Below are positions 17,892-27,160 of a stretch of DNA of 64,000 bases, piece by piece. The notes beneath the pieces were generated by a model. It worked only from the letters and a program-made list of their open reading frames with translations. It did not search any database and was not told the DNA's origin. Within the stretch, counting starts at the first letter, position 1. Each line of letters starts with the position of its first letter. The translations under genes were made by a program, and so were the position numbers. Source of the stretch: Reyranella sp. CPCC 100927 (lineage in GTDB: Bacteria; Pseudomonadota; Alphaproteobacteria; Reyranellales; Reyranellaceae); contig NZ_VOHA01000010.1 in NCBI RefSeq assembly GCF_007859315.1, forward strand, positions 1 through 64,000, in the 5' to 3' direction.

Positions 17892-19529
17892 TTATTTGAG
17901 TTGGTAGCCGGGATCGAGCAGCAGGCGGGCGACCACATCACCCGCCGCCATGCCCGTCTCCAGCGGCAACTGCGGCGGCACCGGCAGCAGCGCCCGCTGC
18001 AGCGTCTCGGCATCGAGCCCGGCCAGTGTCGGCCCCAGCCGCGCGCTGCTGCCGGCGCTGCGCAGGCTGCGGCCTTCGACCGGCGTCTGCTCCGGTTCCA
18101 TCATGACTTCCTCGCGACCGCCCGTCTGTTCGCGGCGATCGGTGCGACGTCCGGGCTTGGCCGGCGCCATGGTCATCGGGCCGCCCATCGGTGCCACCGT
18201 GGTCGCCTCCACGATTCGACGCAGGATCTGCTGGCGCATCAGCAGCGTGTTGGTGGTGATCCAGGCCTCGCCGCCGGGCCAGCCCTTGACGTTGGGCGGG
18301 TCGAACGGCACCTGGCCGATCGACTGCAGCGCCCGCACCAGTCGCGTCTTTTCCGGTACCGGCAACCCCAGCAGGCGGACGGTACCGACCACCAGTTCGA
18401 TCGGCGACTTGATCAGCCCGCCGCGATTGGCCTGGTCGCGAAACGCCGGCGTCAGGAACAAGGCGCGCAGCAGCGGTTTCATCTCGTAGCGCGCCTCGCG
18501 GAAGACCGCCGCCAGCCGCTTGATCTCGCCCTCGTCCGGCTTCAGCGACACGAACTCGCGCCACAGCTTGCCCGTGATCCATTCGGCGACTCCCGGTTTC
18601 TCCAGGATCATCGACAGGATGTCATCGCCGGTGAACGTGCCGGTGCGGCCGAAGAAGGTCTTCTCACCCTTGTCGTGCAGCGCCGGGTGAACCTGAAAAG
18701 CACCGGTCTCGCGATCGATGCCCCAGCCGGTGAAGGCGCGCGCCGCGGCCTTGATGTCGGCTTCGCTGTAGTGGCCCTCGCCCAGGGTGAACAGCTCCAG
18801 CAGTTCGCGCGCGAAGTTCTCGTTGGGCTGGCCGGCCTTGTTCTGTGCGCCGTCGAGATAGAGCAGCATCGCCGGATCCTTCGCCACGGCGCGCAGCAGG
18901 GTGGCGAAATTACCCAGCGCATGGCGGCGGAACAGCAGGTTCTGGCGGTAGACGGCGGGCGTGAAGGTCACCTTCTGCAGGCTGGAGGTGAAGTGGTTGT
19001 GCCAGAACAGCACCATGCGCTCGACGAAAGGCTGGTCGGTGACCAGCATCTCCTCGACCCACCAGTTGCGCAGTTCGCGCGCCCGCTCCTGCCTGGGGTT
19101 GGCATTGGCCAGGGGCTTCGCCGGCACGCCGCCACCCGGCGCGGCGGCAGGCGCCGGATCCGACGCCGCCTTCGGCTTGCCTTTCTCGGCACGCTGTTCA
19201 CGGAAGCGCTCGATTTCCTCGCGCGCCTGGGGCGGGGTCAGGTTGATCCATCCCGGCGGCGCGGTCAGCGCCTCTGGGCGCCACTTGCCCAGCAGGCGCT
19301 CGACGGCGGCCGTATAATCCAAGCCCTGCACGTCGGCGATGTCCGCCGGTGTCGGGCCGAAGCCGGTACGCGACAGCAGATGGCGTGCCTCGTCGGCGCC
19401 CATGGCCATTGCCGAGGCGGGCCTGAACACGGCCGGCACGACCGCGCCGACGCCGGCAAGAGCGATGGTCCGCCCGACGCCCGACAGCAGCGATCGGCGA
19501 CCCAGCGATGGGGATGCGACACCACGCAT
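17892..19529 (-). CDS. DUF1800 family exported protein
   Basis: This protein of about 545 residues has a Tat-like signal (GRRSLLSGVGRTIALAGVGA) followed by ARHLLSRTGFGPTPADI, the helical region MVLFWHNHFTSS and NENFARELLELFTLGEGHYSE. All are DUF1800 hallmarks. The function is unknown; it is co-exported with DUF1501. The start at 19529 is chosen because the GGGGAGG box sits 6 bases before it; the ATG at 19535 touches the box directly. A proline/alanine/lysine-rich insert lies at about 100-130. Confidence 0.88.
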   Translation of the reverse strand: MRGVASPSLGRRSLLSGVGRTIALAGVGAVVPAVFRPASAMAMGADEARHLLSRTGFGPTPADIADVQGLDYTAAVERLLGKWRPEALTAPPGWINLTPPQAREEIERFREQRAEKGKPKAASDPAPAAAPGGGVPAKPLANANPRQERARELRNWWVEEMLVTDQPFVERMVLFWHNHFTSSLQKVTFTPAVYRQNLLFRRHALGNFATLLRAVAKDPAMLLYLDGAQNKAGQPNENFARELLELFTLGEGHYSEADIKAAARAFTGWGIDRETGAFQVHPALHDKGEKTFFGRTGTFTGDDILSMILEKPGVAEWITGKLWREFVSLKPDEGEIKRLAAVFREARYEMKPLLRALFLTPAFRDQANRGGLIKSPIELVVGTVRLLGLPVPEKTRLVRALQSIGQVPFDPPNVKGWPGGEAWITTNTLLMRQQILRRIVEATTVAPMGGPMTMAPAKPGRRTDRREQTGGREEVMMEPEQTPVEGRSLRSAGSSARLGPTLAGLDAETLQRALLPVPPQLPLETGMAAGDVVARLLLDPGYQLK

Positions 19530-19556
19530 GCTCATCCTCCCCACAAAAGGCGCGGA

Positions 19557-20063
19557 CTATTTCGGCTGCCGCTCGTCCGGCGGCGGCCGGCGCATGCCGT
19601 GACGGCGGCCGGGGCCCAACGCCTTGGCGGCCATCACTTCGCGGAACTTCGCCCGCTGCTCGGGCCGCAGCGTCGCGGCGATCTGCTCGGCGGCACGGAT
19701 ACCGTCCCGCTGCATGTCGACCCGCAGCGCGGCCGAGCGTTCCAGCAGCGGATCGATGGCAGCGAAGTCAGGCTGCTCCTTCCTGAGCTCGGCCGCCAGC
19801 TTCTCCCGCACCTGCATCAGCTCGCGCACCCGATCGGCATTGCGCTGGCGCATCGCCCGGAAGGCTTCACGGAACGTGCGCTGCTGGGCGTCGTCCAGCC
19901 GCAGTTCCTCGGCCCACTTGGCATCGACCCGCTGCTGCCACGGCGCATGGCCTGGCGCCCACGGTGGCCCGTAGTGCTTGGCATAGACGAAACCGCCGAT
20001 GAAGAAGACGTTCAGGACCAACGACAGGCCGAACAGGATCCAGGCCAGGTTCCGGCGGATCAT
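19557..20063 (-). CDS. Spy/CpxP-like periplasmic protein with membrane anchor
   Basis: This 168-residue protein has one N-terminal membrane segment (about 7-28) and a charged, all-helical remainder containing ELRLDDAQQRTFREAF and AATLRPEQRAKFREVM. These resemble the LTxxQ-type repeats of Spy/CpxP and heavy-metal-sensor (ZraP-like) proteins, which act as periplasmic chaperones or stress sensors. The tail is Arg/Pro-rich. It overlaps the anti-sigma gene by ATGA, so it may sense the signal that frees the sigma factor. Confidence 0.77.
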   Translation of the reverse strand: MIRRNLAWILFGLSLVLNVFFIGGFVYAKHYGPPWAPGHAPWQQRVDAKWAEELRLDDAQQRTFREAFRAMRQRNADRVRELMQVREKLAAELRKEQPDFAAIDPLLERSAALRVDMQRDGIRAAEQIAATLRPEQRAKFREVMAAKALGPGRRHGMRRPPPDERQPK

Positions 20064-20593
20064 GGTTGGCTCCCCTGCTCGACCAGGAAGCCCAGGTCGG
20101 TACCGGCCAGCGGCGCCGTTACGAAGTCGGTGATCTCGGCGCCATCATTGGCAAAGGCTTCCTGGAAGCCGCCGCCCAGCGAAAAGCCCGTGATACAGAC
20201 CAGCAGGAAAGCACCGGTGACGACCGCGACCTCGATCGGCCGCCGCCAGCCGGCCAGCCACGCCCACAGCCCGCCCGCGGCCCGCGGCAAGCGCTCCACC
20301 TCGAACCCGACCAGCGCTTGCGCTCGCGCGACCAGGCGCTCGGACGCCGGCGGCGTCGCCTCGCGCAAGGCGCTGGCAGCGTCCAGCGCCCGGTTCAGCA
20401 TCGCGGGATCGGCTGCGAGCCGAGCCTCGACCCGCGCCGCCGCGTCAGGCGACAGCCGGCCGTCCAGCCAGGCTGCCAGATCCTGCTCGGTGATGGCCGC
20501 CACGCGTGCGGGGTCGTTCGCCGGGGTGCCGGTCTTCAACCGCGCCCACAGCGCTCCATCTGCCTCGGTTCCTACGGGATCCTTGTCGCTCAT
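20060..20593 (-). CDS. Membrane-anchored anti-sigma factor
   Basis: This 177-residue protein has the short helical domain ITEQDLAAWLDGRLSPDAAARVEARLAADP (34-63), typical of anti-sigma N-termini. A single membrane segment lies near 119-140, and a short external tail follows. No HxxxCxxC zinc motif is seen. The ATG at 20593 has a GAGGAGGGG site. It follows the ECF sigma gene by 61 bp, the usual order for a cognate pair. Confidence 0.8.
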   Translation of the reverse strand: MSDKDPVGTEADGALWARLKTGTPANDPARVAAITEQDLAAWLDGRLSPDAAARVEARLAADPAMLNRALDAASALREATPPASERLVARAQALVGFEVERLPRAAGGLWAWLAGWRRPIEVAVVTGAFLLVCITGFSLGGGFQEAFANDGAEITDFVTAPLAGTDLGFLVEQGSQP

Positions 20594-20654
20594 GATCCCC
20601 TCCTCTTCCCCATACGGTGCCGGAGCCGGCAATATCCCCGCCATCCCGACACGT

Positions 20655-21197
20655 TTATGCCTCAATCCGAAAATGTTCCCGCAGGCGCAGCATGGCCTTG
20701 TGGTGCGTGCTGCGCACGGTCTGTGCATCAACCTTCAGGAACGCAGCCACCTCGGCCACATCCATCTCGCGGTCATACAACAGATGCAGGATCAGGGCCT
20801 GCCGCTCGGTCAGCAGGCCAGCCGGGATATTGAGCCGCTCGACATGCCGATCCTCGATGGCCGTGGCGCTTTCCGGCACGTCATCCAGCGGTGTGTGCGC
20901 CTGGCGCCGACGCCGCAGGTGATCGACAGCGCAGGAACGCGCCACGACGGCAAGCCATGTGCTCATGGAAGAGCGGGCGGGGTCATAGGCGCGCAGCAGA
21001 CGCCTGTCGTCGGCGCACAGCCGCACGAACACGTCCTGGGCGACATCCACCGCCTCGTCGGCGGACACGCCATGGGCGGCCACGACGCGGCGGGCCACGG
21101 CGTGAATCACCGGCGCGGCGGCGGCCACGAAGCGGTCCCAGTCACGCTTGCCGCCGGCCAGGAGCGCCGGCAAATCGATGTCGTCGAACGACGCCAC
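20655..21197 (-). CDS. ECF-type RNA polymerase sigma-70 factor
   Basis: This 180-residue sigma factor has region 2 (EAVDVAQDVFVRLC ... STWLAVVARSCAVDHLRRRR) and region 4 (LTERQALILHLLYDREMDVAEVAAFLKV ... THHKAMLRLREHF). The extra domains of housekeeping sigma factors are absent. The start is a GTG with a poor ribosome site. It heads the operon with its anti-sigma factor and the Spy-like, DUF1800 and DUF1501 genes and probably transcribes them. The 149-bp divergent gap to 21346 should hold its own promoter. Confidence 0.9.
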   Translation of the reverse strand: MASFDDIDLPALLAGGKRDWDRFVAAAAPVIHAVARRVVAAHGVSADEAVDVAQDVFVRLCADDRRLLRAYDPARSSMSTWLAVVARSCAVDHLRRRRQAHTPLDDVPESATAIEDRHVERLNIPAGLLTERQALILHLLYDREMDVAEVAAFLKVDAQTVRSTHHKAMLRLREHFRIEA

Positions 21198-21346
21198 GGG
21201 TTCTTAAGCCGCTCCCGACGTTGAATCGTACCGAGGATGCCAACGGAACATCCCCCCTATGTCGCAACATCATGATCTTACACGGCTTTTCTGTGGCAGG
21301 GTGCTCCGTCGTAACGTCAACACGAGCCCACAGGAAGTCATTCCCG

Positions 21347-22903
21347 ATGAGCGAGAATTTCAATCGCCGCCAGCAGGTGACCAAGAAAGCGGTCCACGGC
21401 CGCGGTGCCGTCGTGGCTCAGAACACGCTGGCGGCCGAGGTTGGCGCCGGAGCGCTGGCGCGCGGCGGCAACGCCATCGATGCCGCGGTGACCACGGCCA
21501 TGGCGATCGGCGGCCTCGAGCCCTGGATGAGCGGCATCGGCGGCATCGGCTACATGGCGGTGTGGATCGCCAAGGAACGCCGCGCCTACGTGGTGGACTA
21601 TGGCCCCATCGCCGCCCGCAAGCTCGACCCCAAGACCTACGCCGTGATCGCGGGCCAGGCGCCCAGCGACCTGTTCGGCTGGGCGCCGGTGGTCGAGGAC
21701 CGCAACATCAAGGGCTACCATTCGATCGCGGTGCCTGGGCAGGTCGACGGCATGGCCACCGCCCTGCAGCGCTTCGGCACCCAGTCGTGGCGCCAGGTGA
21801 TGGAGCCGGCCGTCGAACTCGCCGAGCGTGGCCTTTCCTGCGACTGGTACGCCACGCTCCTGATCGCCACCGGCGCCGCCTACCTCGCCGAGTACGAGAC
21901 CTCGCGCGCGACCTATCTGCCCAACGGTTTCCCGCCGGTGGTCGGCTGGGATGGCGCGCCGCCGCGCGTGAAGCTGGGCCGGCTGGCAGAGACCCTGAAA
22001 CGCCTGCGCGATGCCGGGCCGCGCGACTACTACGAGGGCGAGATCGCCCGCAAGCTGGTCGCCGACCTCAATGCGGGCGGCTCGCCCATCAGCCTGGACG
22101 ACCTGGCGAACTATCACGCCCGCATCGTCGATCCGGTGACCTTCGAACGCAACGGCGCCACCGTCCACACGGTGCCCTACCTGACGGCGGGTCCGACCAT
22201 GAAGCGGACGTTCGAGCTGATCGGCGATCGCACGATCGGCAACGGGCCGCCGGATGCCGATGCCTTCGTCGCCGTCGCCGAGGCCCTGCACACCGCCTAC
22301 GAGGAACGCCTGCGCACGATGGGCGACGCGCACACGCCCTCCTGCACCACGCACTTCAACGTCGTGGACGCCGAGGGCAACATGGTGGCGCTGACCCAGA
22401 CCCTGCTGTCGCTGTTCGGCTCGCGCGTGATGCTGCCGCAGACCGGCATCATGATGAACAACGGCATCATGTGGTTCGATCCCGAGCCGGGCCGGCCGAA
22501 CTCGGTGGCGCCGGGCAAGCGGCCGCTGTGCAATATCTGCGCGACCGTGGTGTCCAAGAACGGCGAGGGCTGGTTCACCATCGGCGCGTCGGGCGGCCGC
22601 CGCATCGTGCCGGCCATCACCCAGCTGATCATGATGCAGGTCGATCGCGGGCTGGACGTCGAGACCGCCTTCCACCTGCCGCGCATCGACGTGTCGGGCA
22701 CTGGCCCGATCCGCGTGAACTGGGACCTGCCGCCCGACATCCAACGGGCGATCGCGGCGCGCCATCCGATCGAACAAGTGCCCAACATGGTCTATCCCTT
22801 GAACTTCGCCAACCCCAGCTGCATCCGGCGCGACCCGATGACGGGTACCGTGACCGGCATGAGCGAAGTCATGTCGCCCTGGGCCGGCGGCGCGGCGGTA
22901 TAA
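21347..22903 (+). CDS. Gamma-glutamyltransferase-family Ntn hydrolase
   Basis: This 518-residue protein follows the GGT family pattern: GGNAIDAAVTTAMAIGGLEP near the N-terminus, then PSCTTHFNVVDAEGNMVALTQTL with Thr334 as the expected autocleavage and catalytic residue. No signal peptide is present, unlike classical periplasmic GGT. At the position of the FRExAP arginine that binds the glutamyl carboxylate it reads VDYGPIAA, with no arginine. A GGT-fold relative such as an oxamate-amidohydrolase-like or acylase-type enzyme is therefore as likely as true GGT. An AGGAAG box precedes the ATG. The next gene is a binding protein 43 bp downstream. Confidence 0.83.
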   Translation: MSENFNRRQQVTKKAVHGRGAVVAQNTLAAEVGAGALARGGNAIDAAVTTAMAIGGLEPWMSGIGGIGYMAVWIAKERRAYVVDYGPIAARKLDPKTYAVIAGQAPSDLFGWAPVVEDRNIKGYHSIAVPGQVDGMATALQRFGTQSWRQVMEPAVELAERGLSCDWYATLLIATGAAYLAEYETSRATYLPNGFPPVVGWDGAPPRVKLGRLAETLKRLRDAGPRDYYEGEIARKLVADLNAGGSPISLDDLANYHARIVDPVTFERNGATVHTVPYLTAGPTMKRTFELIGDRTIGNGPPDADAFVAVAEALHTAYEERLRTMGDAHTPSCTTHFNVVDAEGNMVALTQTLLSLFGSRVMLPQTGIMMNNGIMWFDPEPGRPNSVAPGKRPLCNICATVVSKNGEGWFTIGASGGRRIVPAITQLIMMQVDRGLDVETAFHLPRIDVSGTGPIRVNWDLPPDIQRAIAARHPIEQVPNMVYPLNFANPSCIRRDPMTGTVTGMSEVMSPWAGGAAV

Positions 22904-22946
22904 CCTCGGCGCGACCTGACGCCGGGGAGAGACGGGGGGAGAAGCG

Positions 22947-24149
22947 ATGCAGCGTAGCGAAACGACGCCTGTTCAACGGTTACGGCGCCGCAGACTGCTC
23001 GGTGCCGCCGCCCTGGGCGTCGGCTGGGGTTTGCCCGCGCTGGTACGGGCGCAGGCGGCTCCCGCCTTCCGCCTGCCGCTGCTGGTCCCCCTGACCGGCT
23101 TCATTGCCCTGGAGGGCAAAAGCCAGCGCGACGGCGCGCTGTTGGCCTTGCGCGACGTCGGCGTCAAATTCGTTGTCGACGTGATCGACACGGGCAGCAG
23201 CCCCGAAGGCGCCGCAACCGCCTGGCAACGCGCGTTCCGCGACACCACGGTGCGTGACGGCGTGCGGCCGCCGGTCGCCGCGATGGGCCCGATTCTGGGT
23301 ACCCAGATGCTGGCGGTGCTGCCGCTGGCGGCCGAGGCAAAAGTACCGGTACTGGCGATCTCGGGCACGTCGCGCCTGTCGGAGATGGGCAATCCCTGGT
23401 TCTTCCGCTTCTTCCCCAGCGACGGCACGGTGAAGGTCGCGCACGCCAAGTACATCGCCGAGAAGACCGGTGCCCGGCGGCCGGCGGTGATCTACCAGAC
23501 CACGGCCTACGGCCAGTCGGGCCGCGAGCAGCTGGCACGGACGCTGGGCGAGCTCGGCATCAAGCCCGTGCTCGAGGAAGGCGTTGCGACGACCGTCAAC
23601 GACTTCGCGCCCATGATCGCGCGCGCCCAGGCGGCACAGGCCGACGCGCTGGTGCTGCACCTGCATTCGCAGTCGACGGCGCTCGCGGTGCGCCAGGCGC
23701 GGACCATGGCACCGTCGCTGCCCATCATCGCCGGCTCGGCGATGGCGCAGCCCGCGACCGCGGCGCTGCTGGAACCGGCCGAACTGAAGGACGTGTGCGC
23801 CGAGACGGCGGCGATGCCCAGCGCCGCTACCGACAACGACCGCATGCGCAAGTTCGTCGCTGCCTATCGCCGCGAATACCAGGCGGATCCCGATGCGTTC
23901 GCCGTTGCCGAGTACGACGCCGTGCGCATGCTGGGCGTCATGGTCGACGAGATCGTCAAAGCCAAGGGCGTCGATGCCGTGACGGGCGATGCGGTCCGCG
24001 CCCGCCTGTCCACGATGCGATGGCCGGGGCTCGCAACCGAGTATTGGTCCGACGGCAAGGGCAACATGGCGCACGAAGCGCTGATCGTCTGCTATGGCGG
24101 CACCGACCGCGTCCCTGCCATCAGGTCGAAGTACGTATTGCCGCCGTAG
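22947..24149 (+). CDS. Orphan LivK-type substrate-binding protein with Tat-like signal
   Basis: This 400-residue protein has a twin-arginine-like signal (RRRRLLGAAALGVGWGLPALVRAQA) and then a type I periplasmic-binding fold (LPLLVPLTGFIALEGKSQRDGALLAL; VPVLAISGTSRLSEMGNPWFFRFFPS). No permease or ATPase gene is adjacent, so it must use a transporter encoded elsewhere or act as a sensor ligand-binding protein. It follows the GGT-like gene by 43 bp, which suggests that the enzyme acts on the imported ligand. Confidence 0.85.
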   Translation: MQRSETTPVQRLRRRRLLGAAALGVGWGLPALVRAQAAPAFRLPLLVPLTGFIALEGKSQRDGALLALRDVGVKFVVDVIDTGSSPEGAATAWQRAFRDTTVRDGVRPPVAAMGPILGTQMLAVLPLAAEAKVPVLAISGTSRLSEMGNPWFFRFFPSDGTVKVAHAKYIAEKTGARRPAVIYQTTAYGQSGREQLARTLGELGIKPVLEEGVATTVNDFAPMIARAQAAQADALVLHLHSQSTALAVRQARTMAPSLPIIAGSAMAQPATAALLEPAELKDVCAETAAMPSAATDNDRMRKFVAAYRREYQADPDAFAVAEYDAVRMLGVMVDEIVKAKGVDAVTGDAVRARLSTMRWPGLATEYWSDGKGNMAHEALIVCYGGTDRVPAIRSKYVLPP

Positions 24150-24475
24150 GGCTGCTCGGGCCGCAATGGCAGGCGCCCCTCTGGCGCACAGGCCCTTGGG
24201 CAACGACGACACGCGCAGCCGCCTGTTCTTGCAGAAGGCTTTCCGCTTGGGCGTCAGTTAGACGCCCTTTCCTGCTTGCATGTACGCGGACGGGAGGCCA
24301 ACGTGCGCCGGGCTGACCGACGATGATCGGCAGATCCCGGTGCCGGCCACGACGTGGCGGCCTTCCCGGTGCAATCCGCAAATCGATCGCGATTGCGGAT
24401 TGTCCGACCGTACTGAACGCGACGCTCACCGACTCCGAATTCCCACTGGAACCGTTTCGTACTCCCGGAGGCTCC
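24150..24475. other. Gene-free stretch upstream of the radical SAM gene
   Basis: These 326 bp separate the binding-protein stop from the radical SAM start. The open frames crossing it have no ribosome sites and no recognisable products. The only clear signal is the CGGAGG box at 24466-24471 for the next gene. A promoter is expected here but no sequence could be fixed. Confidence 0.5.
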
Positions 24476-26047
24476 ATGCTGCCAGCAACCTCCAGGCGCG
24501 TCATCGTTCTTGACCTGGTCACCAAGGGACCGGCCCGCAAGGCGTATGCGCGCGCGATCAATGCAGGCCTGGCGAGCGTCATGCCCCAGGTCGTGGCGGC
24601 CTGGTGCGAACAGGCGGGCCACCACGTCACCTATATTTGCTACACGGGTGTTGAGGACCTGACGCCGGAGACCATCGGCGACGCTGATGTGTTGTTCATC
24701 AACGCGTTTACCCGTTCGGCACTGACGGCCTACGCGGTCGCGAATTTCTTTCGCCAGCGCGGGACGGTGACCGTTCTCGGTGGCCCGCACGCACGCTGCT
24801 ACCCGGAGGATGCGGTCCGATATTTCGACTATGTGCTCGGTTTCACCGATCGCGACCTCGTTCTCGACGTTGTTACGCAGGGCAGTCGGCATCGCGAAGG
24901 ACTTGCACTGTCGGCCACGCGGCAGCTCAGTGATTTTCCGACGCTCGCCGAGCGCTGGCGCTTCGTTGATGCCGCACTGTCCAAGGCTGGCATCCTGAAA
25001 GTCGTGCCCATGATCGGATCGGTGGGTTGTCCATACACGTGCAGTTTCTGCATCGATTCGACGGTGGACTACCGCCCGTTGTCGCTGGACCGGATCACGG
25101 AAGACCTGCGGTTTGCGCTCACCAAGTTCAGGAACCCGCTCATCGGTTGGCATGATCCCAATTTCGGTATCCGCTTCAACGACTACATGGGGGCCATCGA
25201 GCGGGCCGTGCCGCGTGGGCGCCGCATGCGTCACGTCGCAGAGACGAGCCTCTCGCTTCTCGGGGAAGGCAACGTCAAGCGCCTGGCACGCAACGGTTTC
25301 GTCGGCCTGCTGCCCGGTATCGAGAGCTGGTACGAGCATGGCGCCAAATCGAAGACCGGCACCAGGACGGGCCTCGAGAAGGTCACCCAGGTTGCCGGTC
25401 ACATCAACATGATCCTGCGCCACGTCCCCTTCGTTCAGACCAATTTCGTCCTTGGCTTGGACAGCGATGAAGGCGACTCGCCGTTCGAGCTGACCAAGCG
25501 CTTCATCGATCTCGCACCGGGCGCCTACCCCGCTTTCTCACTCCTGACGGCGTACGGTCGTGCTGCACCGCTCAATCTGGAATTTCAGCGACAGCACCGG
25601 GTGCTGCCGTTTCCGTTCCATCTCCTCGACAGCAATCATGCGATGAACGTCCGGCCCAAGAACTACGACTGGGTCGACTTCTATACGCACGCCGTCGATC
25701 TGACCGGCTATGCCCTGACCGGACGCCGTGTGTGGCGACGACTGCTCGTCAACCGCGGCATCATTCCACGCTGGTTCGGATTCGTCCGCGCGATATCGTC
25801 GGGACGCACGCGTTACCAGGCGCGCATCCGAGATCTGTTGGTTCACGATCGCTCGATGCGGCGTTTCTTCGACGGCGAGACAAGCGAGCTCCCCGCCTAT
25901 CTCCATGCACGAATCAAACGACAGCTCGGGCCGCTCTGGCGCCATTTGCCGGACGATGCACTGATGCACGATCCCTATGCCTACCTGAAGGCAGAACAGA
26001 AAAAGGCAGCCGACGTATCAGCGCGGAGCCTGGCGGTCGCTGAGTAG
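24476..26047 (+). CDS. B12-binding-type radical SAM protein
   Basis: This 523-residue protein has an N-terminal cobalamin-binding-like Rossmann domain (about 1-140, with DADVLFINAFTR and VTVLGGPHARCYPEDA). A radical SAM domain follows with Cys185, Cys189 and Cys192 in GCPYTCSFC. No DxHxxG histidine is visible, so B12 would bind base-off or without His. The C-terminal third is unassigned. This architecture is used for methylations and rearrangements in lipid and natural-product synthesis. The ATG at 24476 has a GGAGG box. Its 3' end overlaps the convergent acyltransferase gene by 30 bp. Confidence 0.85.
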   Translation: MLPATSRRVIVLDLVTKGPARKAYARAINAGLASVMPQVVAAWCEQAGHHVTYICYTGVEDLTPETIGDADVLFINAFTRSALTAYAVANFFRQRGTVTVLGGPHARCYPEDAVRYFDYVLGFTDRDLVLDVVTQGSRHREGLALSATRQLSDFPTLAERWRFVDAALSKAGILKVVPMIGSVGCPYTCSFCIDSTVDYRPLSLDRITEDLRFALTKFRNPLIGWHDPNFGIRFNDYMGAIERAVPRGRRMRHVAETSLSLLGEGNVKRLARNGFVGLLPGIESWYEHGAKSKTGTRTGLEKVTQVAGHINMILRHVPFVQTNFVLGLDSDEGDSPFELTKRFIDLAPGAYPAFSLLTAYGRAAPLNLEFQRQHRVLPFPFHLLDSNHAMNVRPKNYDWVDFYTHAVDLTGYALTGRRVWRRLLVNRGIIPRWFGFVRAISSGRTRYQARIRDLLVHDRSMRRFFDGETSELPAYLHARIKRQLGPLWRHLPDDALMHDPYAYLKAEQKKAADVSARSLAVAE

Positions 26048-27160
26048 CGGCAAGCGCGCCAGGACAGGGTCGTGGCGATCGGCACGAAGGAAAACGGCGG
26101 CGAGGCGCAGCGCCGCGTGGATCGGCCCGTGGCGATGGCGGAAGAAGAGCCAGTTCGTTCCCAGGCTGCTGCCCAACCGCAGCTTGGGCCCATAGCAGGC
26201 CTGTCCGGCCACCAGCGCCCCGATCCCCTGCTCGATGCAGAAGCGGACGTTCGTCATCCAGCTCAGGAAGTACAGGTTGAAGCGCCGACCCTCGACGGCG
26301 TCCATGCAAAAGAACTTGTCGACCAGCTGTCGGCCGTCATGCAGCACCAGGTTGAACGCCAGCAGATCCTGACCATGCCAATAGAGAAAGCAGCTGGCCT
26401 GCCCGCCTGATCCCGCCAGCACGCCGCTGAAATAGCCGGGCGGCAGCGTCTCGAACCGCAGTTCACTGCGCGACTGCGTGCCGTGGTAGAGCGCCATCAC
26501 CCGCGGCAGCACGTCGTCGATCTGCGCGCGCCGCTCGATGGTGATCGCGGCGGCCGCCTTGAGTTTTCGCCGCATGTCCTTGCGCGTGGCCGCGCTCAGC
26601 GACGCAAGGTAGGCCTCGACCGTCGCATGGACGATGTCCAGGCGTGCCGTGGGCAATCCCGGCAGGCGCGCGAACCCCGCTGCCGCCACCGCCGCCCTCA
26701 ACGCCGCATTCTTCTCAGGGACGTCCTTGACAGCCACCAGACCGGCACCGTGCACTCGCGACAACTGCCGTAGCGCCCGCAGGATCATTGCCAGCACGAC
26801 GTCTCGGTCGGCGGCATCGAGACCCGGCGCGAGGCCGACCATGCACGACTCGGCCGCCGGTGATCCCAGGCAGGCCATATGGCACACCAGCAGCGACGGC
26901 AGCACACGGCTGACGGCTTCCGTCACGCGCTTCCAATACCCCTGCACGGTGGCATCGAGACGATAGGACGTCACGAACGCCGGCGCGAAACCCACCATGC
27001 GTTCGCCGTCGCGCACCACGATCCACAGCAACGCGAAGCCCGGTATGCCCGCGATTTCGACGGCGCGATGATAGTCATAGCCCTCGGTCTCGCCGGGCAG
27101 GAAGGCGTTCCACGCGGCGGCGCCGATCGTTTCGATCGAGGTGAGGACGACAGCGATCAT
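26018..27160 (-). CDS. BioF2/CelD-like GNAT acyltransferase
   Basis: This 380-residue protein matches the acetyltransferase-6 (BioF2-like/CelD) pattern: SLSAATRKDMRRKLKAAAA (about 187-205), then LYHGTQSRS, CFLYWHGQDLLAFNLVLHD and NLYFLSWMTNVRFCIEQGI. Family members transfer acyl or aminoacyl groups in polysaccharide, lipid or peptidoglycan assembly. No signal peptide is present. It is the last gene of the seven-gene minus-strand operon; its start overlaps the small transporter's stop by ATGA. Its final 30 bp overlap the radical SAM gene tail to tail. Confidence 0.77.
   Translation of the reverse strand: MIAVVLTSIETIGAAAWNAFLPGETEGYDYHRAVEIAGIPGFALLWIVVRDGERMVGFAPAFVTSYRLDATVQGYWKRVTEAVSRVLPSLLVCHMACLGSPAAESCMVGLAPGLDAADRDVVLAMILRALRQLSRVHGAGLVAVKDVPEKNAALRAAVAAAGFARLPGLPTARLDIVHATVEAYLASLSAATRKDMRRKLKAAAAITIERRAQIDDVLPRVMALYHGTQSRSELRFETLPPGYFSGVLAGSGGQASCFLYWHGQDLLAFNLVLHDGRQLVDKFFCMDAVEGRRFNLYFLSWMTNVRFCIEQGIGALVAGQACYGPKLRLGSSLGTNWLFFRHRHGPIHAALRLAAVFLRADRHDPVLARLPLLSDRQAPR

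Noticed and set aside
17211-21224. A 1337-codon plus-strand open frame
   Set aside because: It runs antisense through the DUF1501, DUF1800, Spy-like, anti-sigma and sigma genes, which have clear motifs. Its translation is Arg/Gln/His-rich low-information sequence, typical of shadows in GC-rich DNA.
21198-21346. An ECF-type promoter (GGCATCC ... CGTC, 14-bp spacer) on the minus strand before the sigma gene
   Set aside because: The spacer is shorter than the usual 16-17 bp and no second copy was found to compare, so it is not listed as a promoter.
24280-24513. A 77-codon frame before the radical SAM gene
   Set aside because: It overlaps the start of a well-supported gene and its product has no features.
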